DNA from: Cyclobacteriaceae bacterium
GTDB lineage: Bacteria; Bacteroidota; Bacteroidia; Cytophagales; Cyclobacteriaceae
Direction of reading: 5' to 3'
NCBI GenBank assembly: GCA_030637245.1
Contig: DAOVVI010000151.1
Location: 1 to 5,571, forward strand
DNA length: 5,571 bases
Position numbers and translations under genes: made by a program
Shown: positions 1 to 5,571 of the stretch, piece after piece
How the letters are laid out: each line of letters begins with the position of its first letter
Position numbering within the stretch: position 1 is the stretch's first letter
Notes under the pieces: generated by a model
The model's input: the letters and a program-made list of their open reading frames with translations, nothing else
Told to the model about the DNA's origin: nothing
The model's database searches: none

Positions 1-1181
1 GCAATAGCTTGAGCTGTATTGAAATCATCATTTAAAGCACGATAGCAATTATCAATTATTCCATTGATTTGACCTGTTGTTTTCTCATTGATTTCTACAG
101 AATTATCTTTAACGAATTGGAGATTTTTAGCCAATACCAATCCATTGATCATTTTTTTATAACCTTTAGCCGCTGCTTTTAGCGCATCATTGGAAAAGTC
201 AAGGGTACTGGAATAATGTGATTGTAACATAAAAAACCTAACAGTCATTGGGCTGTATGGCTCATTTAACAGTTCATGACTACCATTAAACAATTCTTCC
301 GGCAAGAATGAATTTCCTAATGATTTGCTCATTTTCTGCCCGTTAATCGTAAGCATATTTGTATGCAACCAATACTTTACCGGCTGCTTTCCAGTAGCGC
401 CTACAGATTGAGCAATTTCGCATTCATGATGCGGAAATTTCAAATCCATTCCACCTCCATGAATATCAAATGTTTCCCCAAGATATTTAGCGCTCATCAC
501 AGAGCATTCAAGATGCCAACCAGGAAATCCAGTGCTCCAGGAAGAATCCCAGCGCATGATATGAGAAGGATTTGCCTTTTTCCACAAAGCAAAATCTACA
601 CTATTTCGTTTTTCCTCCTGCCCGTCAAGCGCTCTTGATCCGGTCATCAATTCTTCAAGTACACGGCCTGAAAGAATTCCATATTTCTCTTTTTCATTGT
701 ACTTTAGAACATCAAAGTAAACTGATCCATTTACTTCATAAGCAAAACCTTTTTCGACAAGCCTTTCAATCATTTTTATCTGTTCCTGAATATGACCTGT
801 AGCGCTTGGTTCAATATCAGGATCAAGAATATTAAACTTAGCCATGACCTGATGAAAATCATTGGAGTATCTCTGAACAATTTCCATTGGTTCCAGATTT
901 TCCAGCCTTGCTTTTTTACTGATTTTATCTTCACCTTCATCTGCGTCACTCTCCAAATGGCCCACATCAGTAATGTTTCTAACATACCTCACTTTATAAC
1001 CCAGGTGCTTCAAATACCTGTAGATTATATCAAAACTTAAAAAAGTCCTTACATTTCCCAGGTGCACATCACTATAAACAGTTGGCCCACAAACATACAT
1101 ACCTACAAATGGAGGGTTGTTTGGTTCAAATATTTCTTTCTTTCTGGTGAGTGAATTATATACTCTCAATTGATTTTGCAT
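1..1181 (-). CDS. cysS: Cysteinyl-tRNA synthetase, C-terminus cut by window edge
   Basis: Class I aminoacyl-tRNA synthetase that activates cysteine with ATP and charges tRNA-Cys in the cytoplasm. The minus strand reads open for 393 complete codons from the ATG at 1181, beginning [20 protein letters not shown]. Visible motifs: CGPTVY with zinc-ligand Cys31; the HIGH signature as HLGN at residues 40-43; WHLECS with Cys226; [10 protein letters not shown] with His251 and Glu255 (by family knowledge Cys31, Cys226, His251 and Glu255 are the four zinc ligands that select cysteine); and KMSKS at 283-287. The visible end ([10 protein letters not shown]) lies in the helical domain that follows the catalytic core. 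The family is usually about 460-500 residues, so roughly 70-100 residues of the anticodon-binding end are missing because of the window edge, not mutation. An in-frame TAA at 1193-1191 lies 9 nt before the ATG and no other ATG intervenes, which fixes the start. It is transcribed divergently from rimP. Confidence 0.97.
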   Translation of the reverse strand, partial: MQNQLRVYNSLTRKKEIFEPNNPPFVGMYVCGPTVYSDVHLGNVRTFLSFDIIYRYLKHLGYKVRYVRNITDVGHLESDADEGEDKISKKARLENLEPMEIVQRYSNDFHQVMAKFNILDPDIEPSATGHIQEQIKMIERLVEKGFAYEVNGSVYFDVLKYNEKEKYGILSGRVLEELMTGSRALDGQEEKRNSVDFALWKKANPSHIMRWDSSWSTGFPGWHLECSVMSAKYLGETFDIHGGGMDLKFPHHECEIAQSVGATGKQPVKYWLHTNMLTINGQKMSKSLGNSFLPEELFNGSHELLNEPYSPMTVRFFMLQSHYSSTLDFSNDALKAAAKGYKKMINGLVLAKNLQFVKDNSVEINEKTTGQINGIIDNCYRALNDDFNTAQAI

Positions 1182-1185
1182 GGCG

Positions 1186-1193
1186 CAAATTTA
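1186..1193 (-). promoter_or_regulatory. Probable cysS promoter, -7 box
   Basis: On the minus strand 1193 to 1186 reads TAAATTTG, a full match to the Bacteroidota -7 consensus TAnnTTTG. It ends only 4 nt before the cysS ATG at 1181, so transcription should start at about 1182-1181. No clear TTG or TTTG -33 element is found at the expected distance (around 1213-1216); that stretch is simply AT-rich. The -7 match is strong but in AT-rich DNA it could be chance, so confidence is moderate. Confidence 0.55.
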
Positions 1194-1205
1194 AGAAAAT
1201 TGATA

Positions 1206-1221
1206 TTTTATGATAATAAAA
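1206..1221. repeat. Inverted repeat centred on GATA (dyad 1)
   Basis: TTTTAT-GATA-ATAAAA is a perfect 6-bp inverted repeat with a 4-bp centre. It overlaps the place where a cysS -33 element would lie, so a bound protein could affect cysS transcription. The arms are entirely A/T, so chance occurrence is quite possible. Confidence 0.3.
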
Positions 1222-1227
1222 AACGCA

Positions 1228-1246
1228 TCACTATGATAAATAGTGA
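1228..1246. repeat. Inverted repeat centred on GATAA (dyad 2), possible operator
   Basis: TCACTAT-GATAA-ATAGTGA is a perfect 7-bp inverted repeat with a 5-bp spacer. It is the best of three similar dyads in this intergenic region. It lies at about -46 to -64 relative to the predicted cysS start and about 90-105 bp upstream of the predicted rimP start. The size and symmetry fit a site for a dimeric DNA-binding protein, but no regulator can be named. No T-run follows on either strand, so it is not a terminator. Confidence 0.4.
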
Positions 1247-1261
1247 ATAGAAGAGATGTAT

Positions 1262-1274
1262 TTATTGATAATAA
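1262..1274. repeat. Inverted repeat centred on GAT (dyad 3)
   Basis: TTATT-GAT-AATAA is a perfect 5-bp inverted repeat. It shares the TGATAA core with the dyads at 1206-1221 and 1228-1246 and lies about 25 bp upstream of the rimP -33 element. On its own it is weak; it is listed because of its similarity to the other two. Confidence 0.25.
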
Positions 1275-1297
1275 TGGTTGTTTAGTGTTTTATATTA

Positions 1298-1328
1298 TTT
1301 GTTTTCAAACTCATTTCCCTTACCTTTG
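1298..1328 (+). promoter_or_regulatory. Promoter of the rimP-nusA-infB operon
   Basis: A TTTG -33 element at 1298-1301 is separated by 19 bp from TACCTTTG at 1321-1328, a full match to the Bacteroidota -7 consensus TAnnTTTG read by the group's primary sigma factor. The predicted transcription start is about 1332-1333, giving a leader of about 65 nt before rimP. No comparable promoter is visible in the rimP-nusA or nusA-infB gaps, so this probably drives the whole operon. Confidence 0.8.
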
Positions 1329-1350
1329 CATCGAAATTTGTACTGAGCCT

Positions 1351-1374
1351 GAGGGGACCAAAGTCCCCTTTTTT
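1351..1374 (+). terminator. Intrinsic-terminator-like hairpin in the rimP leader (candidate attenuator)
   Basis: AGGGGAC-CAAA-GTCCCCT (1352-1369) forms a 7-bp, mostly GC stem with a 4-nt loop, extendable by a G-U pair (1351-1370). The T-run is 1369-1374 and is then broken by AA. It lies about 20 nt after the predicted transcription start and 22 nt before the rimP ATG. It has no terminator polarity on the minus strand, because the T-run is only on the plus side. No gene ends upstream on the plus strand, so it does not serve a preceding gene; the simplest reading is premature termination (attenuation) of the rimP-nusA-infB transcript. A role only in mRNA stability or translation cannot be excluded. 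Confidence 0.7.
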
Positions 1375-1375
1375 A

Positions 1376-1396
1376 ATGGTTCAAAATTTGGAATAA
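1376..1396 (+). CDS. Possible six-codon leader ORF abutting rimP
   Basis: An ATG at 1376, right after the T-run of the leader hairpin, opens a six-codon frame (MVQNLE) that ends in TAA at 1394-1396. The stop directly touches the rimP ATG, in the same frame. If translated, it could feed ribosomes to rimP by termination and reinitiation. No Shine-Dalgarno precedes it, and its composition has no repeated codon that would suggest an amino-acid sensor. It may be accidental; only ribosome profiling could tell. Confidence 0.25.
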   Translation: MVQNLE

Positions 1397-1864
1397 ATGG
1401 ATTTGAATAAAGAGGTTGCCGGATTGGTAAAACAATTTATTGACAATGATGAGATTTTTCTTGTCGAAGTCAACATTAAGGGTAAACCCGGAAATCAAAA
1501 AATCCAGGTCTTTATTGATGGCGATCAATATGTCGATGTTGATGAATGTACTAAGATTAGCAGAAAACTTTCTGACGAATTGGAGGGAAGGGACCTCATT
1601 GAAGGAAGATATATAATTGAAGTATCTTCACCAGGTGTTGATAAGCCGCTAAAGCTCATAAGACAATATCCAAAACATATTGGGAGAGAATTGGAAGTAA
1701 TAACAAGAAATAAAAAAAAGTACCAGGGAGCGCTTCTTGGTGTGATTGATGAAGAAATAGAAATTTCAATAAAATCAAGTAAAATTAAGAAGGAGTTGAA
1801 TAGCGAATCTTTGAAGTTATCACTTGGTGATATCGAAGAGGCCAAAGTAGTTCTCAGATTTTAA
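1397..1864 (+). CDS. rimP: Ribosome maturation factor RimP
   Basis: Cytoplasmic 30S assembly factor that assists late maturation of the small subunit. The 155-residue product is normal length for the family. The N-terminal alpha/beta domain (about 1-84) contains the acidic stretch DVDECTKISRKLSDEL (47-62) and the family hallmark EVSSPGVDKPL (75-85). The C-terminal SH3-like (Sm-fold) domain (about 88-155) includes GRELEVITR and the closing IEEAKVVLRF, typical of this family. The ATG at 1397 is fixed by an in-frame TAA immediately before it (1394-1396). Only GGAA at 1390-1393 resembles a ribosome binding site, and it is very close to the start. It is first in the rimP-nusA-infB operon, an order conserved widely in bacteria, and sits below a leader hairpin that probably tunes transcription of all three genes. 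Confidence 0.95.
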   Translation: MDLNKEVAGLVKQFIDNDEIFLVEVNIKGKPGNQKIQVFIDGDQYVDVDECTKISRKLSDELEGRDLIEGRYIIEVSSPGVDKPLKLIRQYPKHIGRELEVITRNKKKYQGALLGVIDEEIEISIKSSKIKKELNSESLKLSLGDIEEAKVVLRF

Positions 1865-1894
1865 ATAGATAAATAAACTTGACATATAGATAAA
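1865..1894 (+). repeat. Direct repeat in the rimP-nusA gap
   Basis: ATAGATAAA occurs at 1865-1873, directly after the rimP stop, and again at 1886-1894, 3 nt before the nusA ATG, with a 21-bp period. It fills most of the 33-bp gap. The A-rich, unstructured character suits translation initiation without Shine-Dalgarno pairing. Function unknown and chance is plausible. Confidence 0.3.
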
Positions 1895-1897
1895 ACG

Positions 1898-3142
1898 ATG
1901 GATCACTCAACATTAATTGAATCGTTTGCCGAATTTGCGAGGCATAAAAATGTCGATCGTCCTACGATGATCAGGATATTAGAGGATGTTTTCCGCACGA
2001 TGATCAGAAAGAAATATAAGACTGATGATAATTTTGATATTATTATAAATGCGGACAAAGGTGATTTGGAGATATGGAGGTTCAGAGAAATTGTTGATGA
2101 TAATTCAGAAGACATTTGGGATTATGATAAAATAAGTCATTCAGATGCAATTAAAATAGAACCGGATTTTGAAATTGGTGAAGAGGTTGCTGAAGAAATT
2201 AGACTGCTTGATTTCGGAAGAAGGGCTGTAATGACTGCAAGACAAACTTTAATTCAGAAAATCAAAGACCTCGAAAAGGACAATCTCTTTTTGAAGTATA
2301 AAGACTTAGTTGGTGAAATTATTGTTGGCGAAGCCTATCAGGTAATGCAAAGAGAAGCGCTGCTAATCGATGCGGAAGGAAACGAATTAAATTTGCCCAA
2401 ATCAGAACAAATTCCAAAAGACAGGTTTAGAAAAGGAGATTCCGTACGAGCAATTGTACACCGAGTAGAAATGTCAAATGGCAATCCAAAAATTATACTT
2501 TCAAGAACGTCTCCAATTTTTCTGGAGCGTCTATTTGAAAATGAAGTACCCGAGGTATTTGATGGGTTAATTACAATTAAAAAAGTGGTTCGTGAACCCG
2601 GCGAAAGAGCTAAAGTTTCAGTAGAATCTTACGATGATCGCATTGATCCTGTTGGCGCTTGCGTTGGCATGAAAGGATCAAGAATCCATAGCATCGTTCG
2701 GGAATTACAAAATGAAAATATTGACGTGATCAATTTCACGGAAAACCTTGATCTTTACATAAGCCGAGCTTTAAGTCCTGCTAAGATTACCAATATAAAG
2801 CTTGAGGAGGAAGAAGGCAGAGTATCCGTTTACCTGAAACCTGATCAAGTTTCTTTAGCAATCGGAAAAGGAGGGCATAATATAAAATTAGCCAGTAAGC
2901 TGGTTGGTATGGAGATTGATGTTTTCAGAGATCTTCAGGGTGTAGAAATTGAAGAAGATGTGGATTTGGATGAATTTGCAGATGAAATCGATGACTGGGT
3001 AATTGATGAATTTAAGAGAATTGGACTAGATACAGCAAGAAGTGTAAGTGCCCTTTCAAAAGAAGATCTGGGTAGAAGAACAGACCTCGAAGAGGAAACT
3101 ATTGAAGCTGTATTGAATATTATCAAGCAGGAATTTGAATAG
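1898..3142 (+). CDS. nusA: Transcription termination/antitermination factor NusA
   Basis: Binds RNA polymerase and nascent RNA, promoting pausing and hairpin-dependent termination and taking part in antitermination complexes. Domains by residue: N-terminal RNA-polymerase-binding domain about 1-125, including FGRRAVMTARQTLIQKI (106-122), a standard NusA signature; S1 domain about 135-203; KH1 about 230-295 with the GMKG loop at 257-260 (VGACVGMKGSRI); KH2 about 300-345 with GKGG at 323-326. An acidic linker (349-366) leads to one helix-hairpin-helix repeat (about 367-414) resembling a single acidic repeat. At 414 residues it is shorter than E. coli NusA (495, two such repeats) and longer than B. 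subtilis NusA (371, none). Start: ATG at 1898, with an in-frame TGA at 1880-1882; no Shine-Dalgarno. It lies 33 bp after rimP and 35 bp before infB. NusA could act on the hairpin in its own operon leader (inference). Confidence 0.97.
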   Translation: MDHSTLIESFAEFARHKNVDRPTMIRILEDVFRTMIRKKYKTDDNFDIIINADKGDLEIWRFREIVDDNSEDIWDYDKISHSDAIKIEPDFEIGEEVAEEIRLLDFGRRAVMTARQTLIQKIKDLEKDNLFLKYKDLVGEIIVGEAYQVMQREALLIDAEGNELNLPKSEQIPKDRFRKGDSVRAIVHRVEMSNGNPKIILSRTSPIFLERLFENEVPEVFDGLITIKKVVREPGERAKVSVESYDDRIDPVGACVGMKGSRIHSIVRELQNENIDVINFTENLDLYISRALSPAKITNIKLEEEEGRVSVYLKPDQVSLAIGKGGHNIKLASKLVGMEIDVFRDLQGVEIEEDVDLDEFADEIDDWVIDEFKRIGLDTARSVSALSKEDLGRRTDLEEETIEAVLNIIKQEFE

Positions 3143-3152
3143 CTCCTGCTTG
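3124..3152 (+). promoter_or_regulatory. Stem-loop spanning the nusA stop codon
   Basis: CAAGCAGGA (3124-3132) and TCCTGCTTG (3144-3152) are perfect 9-bp complements with an 11-nt loop that holds the nusA TAG (3140-3142). No T-run follows (the next bases are TGGAACAAC), so it does not look like an intrinsic terminator. Likely roles are mRNA processing, stability, or adjusting infB translation relative to nusA; none is shown by the sequence. The left arm lies inside nusA coding sequence, so part of the complementarity is constrained by protein sequence. Confidence 0.45.
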
Positions 3153-3177
3153 TGGAACAACTTTAATATAAGAATTA

Positions 3178-5571
3178 ATGGCAGTAAGAATGATGAGATT
3201 AAGTCAGGTAGCCAGGAAACTCAATATTGGGAAAAATACAATTATTGAATTTCTTGACTCCCAGGGCTATAAAATCGAAGACAATCCGAATTTCAAGATT
3301 GATGGCGAACAACTTGATTTGCTTTTCAAAGAATTTGCAGATTCAGAGCTTGACAAAGAGGAAGCCAGAAGCCTTTCTTTAGGTAGTAAGCACTCAGAAA
3401 ATGTAATTTTTGACACAGAAAGCGACAATCTACCATCAAGAGACGAGGATGAAGAAGAGATCTTGATCAAGGGCCATCAATTCGATCATAAAGAAGAAAC
3501 ATTATTCAGTTCAGAATCTAAAACTGCCGAAGATAAAGCTGAAAAGAAAATTGTTTCTGAAAAGCCAAAGTTAAAAGGAATTAAAGTTGTTGGAACAATA
3601 GACCTTGAAAAGAAAAAAACTGTTCCTAAAGAAGAAGAAATTGCCAAAGAAGAAAAAATAGAACCTGAAGCAATTAAAGAAGTCCCACCGGAAACAGTAA
3701 AGGAAGCCGTACAGGAAGAGCCAGAAATACAAGAAGTTGTAGAAACAAAAACTGAAGAAATTGAGGAGATTCCTGAGCCTGTAGAAAAAAAGGAAAGTAA
3801 AGATTCCGTGAAGGAGGAAAAGGAGAATGTAATTGAAGCTAAGGCTGAAACACTCAAAGGCTTGAAGGTCCTTGGGAAAATTGAACTTCCTAAAAAAGAA
3901 GAAAAACCTGTCGCCTCATCTGATGACAGTAAAGAAAAGAAAAAGAAAAAACGACCAAGAAAGAGGCTTAGAAATGAAAATGTTAAAGAACAGAAGGTAG
4001 ATAATGTGTCCAAGCCTCCGAGCCAGGGATTGAGAAGAAAAGATAAAAAACATCGCCCTCAAAAAGCAGAACCCTCTGAAAAGGAAATTCAGGAACAAAT
4101 TAAGGCAACTCTTGCAAAACTTAGTGGAGCGGGAAAATCCAATCAGGTAAGTAGATCTAAATATCGTCGAGAAAAAAGATCTGCTATAGCTGAGGCTCAC
4201 GAAAAAGAATTGCAAAAAGAGGAGGAAGAATCGAAAATTCTCAAAGTAAGTGAATTCATCTCCGCCAATGATTTGGCTTCATTAATGGATACTTCTGTAA
4301 ATGAGATTATATCAGCCTGCATGAGTTTGGGGATGTTTGTTTCAATAAACCAAAGACTTGACGCTGAAGCGATAACCATTATTGCAGAAGAGTTTGAATT
4401 TGTTGTGGAATTTGTAGATGAAGAAGAAAACCTGGATGTTGAAATTAGCATAGATAAAGAGGAAGAGCTTGATGAAAGGGCACCGATTGTGACAATTATG
4501 GGTCACGTAGATCACGGTAAAACATCTCTTCTTGATTTTATTAGAAAAACAAAAATTACCGAGGGAGAAGCCGGAGGAATTACCCAGCACATTGGGGCGT
4601 ATGATGTTACAACTGAAAGTGGGAAAAGAATAGCCTTTCTTGATACACCCGGACACGAAGCTTTTACGGCAATGAGAGCCCGGGGCGCAAAACTTACAGA
4701 TATTGTGGTTGTCGTGGTAGCTGCTGATGATGATATAATGCCTCAGACGAAAGAAGCTATTAATCACGCATTAGTTGCTGAGGTTCCAATTATAATAGCC
4801 ATAAATAAAATTGACAAACCAAATGCCAATCCGGATAAAATCAAAGAGGGATTGGCAAATATTAATATCCTTGTAGAGGATTGGGGTGGTAAATACCAAA
4901 GCCAGGATATCTCCGCTAAAACCGGTCAAGGAATTGATGATTTATTGGAAAAGGTATTGCTTGAAGCCGAATTGTTAGAATTGAAAGCCAATAAAAACAA
5001 GAAAGCTGTTGGAACGGTTGTAGAAGCTGAATTAGACAAAGGCAGAGGATACGTGACCACCATTTTAGTTCAATCAGGAACCCTGAAAGTCGGAGATGTA
5101 ATCCTTGCAGGCTCTCATTACGGGAAAGTGAAAGCTATGTATGATCACAGAAACAAAAAGGTGAATAAAGTAATTCCTGCTACACCTGTCTTAGTGCTGG
5201 GATTGAATGGCGCTCCCCAGGCCGGTGATAAATTTAATGCGATGGATTCGGATAGAGAAGCCAGGGAAATAGCGAATAAAAGAGAACAACTTCAACGAGA
5301 GCAAGGTCTTAGAACTAAGAAACACATTACCCTAGATGAAATTGGAAGGAGATTGGCAATCGGTTCATTCAAAGAATTGAACATTATTATAAAGGGAGAT
5401 GTTGATGGTTCAGTGGAAGCCTTAAGTGATTCACTTCTAAAACTTTCCACTGAAGAAATTCAGATCAATATTAAACATAAGGCAGTTGGTCAAATCAGTG
5501 AATCTGATGTGTTATTAGCTTCTGCCTCAGACGGAATCATTGTTGGTTTCCAGGTAAGACCTTCAGCCGGA
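3178..5571 (+). CDS. infB: Translation initiation factor IF2, C-terminus cut by window edge
   Basis: GTPase that delivers fMet-tRNA to the 30S subunit and promotes 50S joining. All 798 codons to the window edge read open. Residues about 6-42 form a small IF2_N-type helical domain ([20 protein letters not shown]). About 43-350 is a Glu/Lys-rich, probably disordered linker with a strongly basic patch at 254-265. A second IF2_N domain is at about 356-408. The GTPase domain shows GHVDHGKTS (442-450), [10 protein letters not shown] (464-473), DTPGH (489-493), NKID (543-546) and SAK (579-581). A beta-barrel domain follows (about 600-690), then the start of domain III ([11 protein letters not shown], 739-749). 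The initiator-tRNA-binding C-terminal domain is missing; by comparison with E. coli (890 residues) about 130-140 residues lie beyond the edge. Start: ATG at 3178, after an in-frame TAA at 3169-3171; ATGs at 3190 and 3193 are possible alternatives. No Shine-Dalgarno. Confidence 0.97.
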   Translation, partial: MAVRMMRLSQVARKLNIGKNTIIEFLDSQGYKIEDNPNFKIDGEQLDLLFKEFADSELDKEEARSLSLGSKHSENVIFDTESDNLPSRDEDEEEILIKGHQFDHKEETLFSSESKTAEDKAEKKIVSEKPKLKGIKVVGTIDLEKKKTVPKEEEIAKEEKIEPEAIKEVPPETVKEAVQEEPEIQEVVETKTEEIEEIPEPVEKKESKDSVKEEKENVIEAKAETLKGLKVLGKIELPKKEEKPVASSDDSKEKKKKKRPRKRLRNENVKEQKVDNVSKPPSQGLRRKDKKHRPQKAEPSEKEIQEQIKATLAKLSGAGKSNQVSRSKYRREKRSAIAEAHEKELQKEEEESKILKVSEFISANDLASLMDTSVNEIISACMSLGMFVSINQRLDAEAITIIAEEFEFVVEFVDEEENLDVEISIDKEEELDERAPIVTIMGHVDHGKTSLLDFIRKTKITEGEAGGITQHIGAYDVTTESGKRIAFLDTPGHEAFTAMRARGAKLTDIVVVVVAADDDIMPQTKEAINHALVAEVPIIIAINKIDKPNANPDKIKEGLANINILVEDWGGKYQSQDISAKTGQGIDDLLEKVLLEAELLELKANKNKKAVGTVVEAELDKGRGYVTTILVQSGTLKVGDVILAGSHYGKVKAMYDHRNKKVNKVIPATPVLVLGLNGAPQAGDKFNAMDSDREAREIANKREQLQREQGLRTKKHITLDEIGRRLAIGSFKELNIIIKGDVDGSVEALSDSLLKLSTEEIQINIKHKAVGQISESDVLLASASDGIIVGFQVRPSAG
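3571..3606 (+). repeat. Linker motif copy 1 in IF2
   Basis: Encodes [12 protein letters not shown] (residues 132-143), a hydrophobic, glycine-containing island in an otherwise highly charged linker. It matches a second copy at residues 226-237 in 8 of 12 positions, with mostly conservative changes elsewhere. The two copies are 94 residues apart. It may be a short interaction motif; its function is not known to me. Confidence 0.6.
3853..3888 (+). repeat. Linker motif copy 2 in IF2
   Basis: Encodes [12 protein letters not shown] (residues 226-237), the second copy of the motif first seen at residues 132-143. It is followed by PKKEEKP and then the basic patch at 254-265. Conservation of the hydrophobic and glycine positions while the surrounding linker is low-complexity suggests selection on this short segment. 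Confidence 0.6.

Noticed and set aside
363..1040. Three overlapping plus-strand open frames and one minus-strand frame inside cysS
   Set aside because: All lie within the intact cysteinyl-tRNA synthetase frame on the minus strand, in other frames, and none encodes a recognisable motif.
1298..1310. Small dyad TTTG-TTTT-CAAA over the rimP -33 element as an operator
   Set aside because: The arms are only 4 bp and the sequence is explained by the -33 box in AT-rich DNA.
1182..1396. Initiator tRNA gene upstream of rimP, as in E. coli (metY)
   Set aside because: The 215-bp region has no cloverleaf-like GC-rich stems, T-loop GTTCRA context or CCA end; its only strong structure is the short leader hairpin.
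1525..1845. Minus-strand open frame opposite rimP
   Set aside because: It is fully covered by the conserved RimP frame and has no features of its own.
1879..1884. TTGACA before nusA as a sigma-70 style -35 box
   Set aside because: Bacteroidota primary sigma factors use TAnnTTTG promoters, and no matching -7 box lies downstream before or near the nusA start.
3486..4013. Minus-strand open frame of 175 codons opposite infB
   Set aside because: It is Ser/Phe-rich because it is the complement of GAA/AAA-rich linker codons; the opposite strand has a clear IF2 frame, and no promoter or domain supports it.
4342..4767. Minus-strand open frame of 141 codons opposite the IF2 GTPase domain
   Set aside because: It overlaps highly conserved GTPase motifs on the plus strand and its translation shows no recognisable domain.
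1..5571. CRISPR array, insertion sequence, phage or other mobile element
   Set aside because: No regular spaced repeats, terminal inverted repeats, transposase or integrase frames; the window is filled by conserved housekeeping genes.

Overview
The window looks like a housekeeping locus from a member of the Bacteroidota, most likely a Cytophagales-type marine or soil bacterium (inference). Three things point there. The DNA is AT-rich. Both intergenic promoters fit the Bacteroidota pattern, with a -7 box TAnnTTTG and, for one of them, TTTG at -33. None of the genes has a strong Shine-Dalgarno sequence. The proteins also read as Bacteroidota-like: a long Glu/Lys-rich N-terminal extension on IF2, and a NusA of about 410 residues.

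Layout. Positions 1-1181 (minus strand) hold most of cysS, cysteinyl-tRNA synthetase, whose C-terminal end runs off the left edge. Positions 1182-1396 are a 215-bp divergent intergenic region with a promoter in each direction, three small dyads centred on GATA, and an intrinsic-terminator-like hairpin in the leader of the rightward operon. The plus-strand operon is then rimP (1397-1864), nusA (1898-3142) and infB (3178-5571, cut by the right edge). The gaps are only 33 and 35 bp and contain no convincing promoter, so the three genes are probably co-transcribed.

The genes form a coherent gene-expression unit. RimP matures the 30S subunit, NusA controls pausing, termination and antitermination by RNA polymerase, and IF2 brings initiator tRNA to the 30S subunit. 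The divergent cysS supplies Cys-tRNA. No frameshifts or broken genes were seen; cysS (393 full codons) and infB (798 codons) were read in full without an in-frame stop.

The most interesting non-coding signal is the rimP leader. A near-perfect promoter is followed about 20 nt downstream by a 7-bp GC-rich hairpin and a six-T run, then a tiny ORF whose stop codon abuts the rimP ATG. This is the architecture expected for attenuation of the operon that encodes the termination factor NusA. Other signals are a cysS promoter so close to the ATG that the mRNA should be leaderless, a 9-bp stem-loop that carries the nusA stop codon in its loop, and a duplicated 12-residue motif in the disordered linker of IF2.
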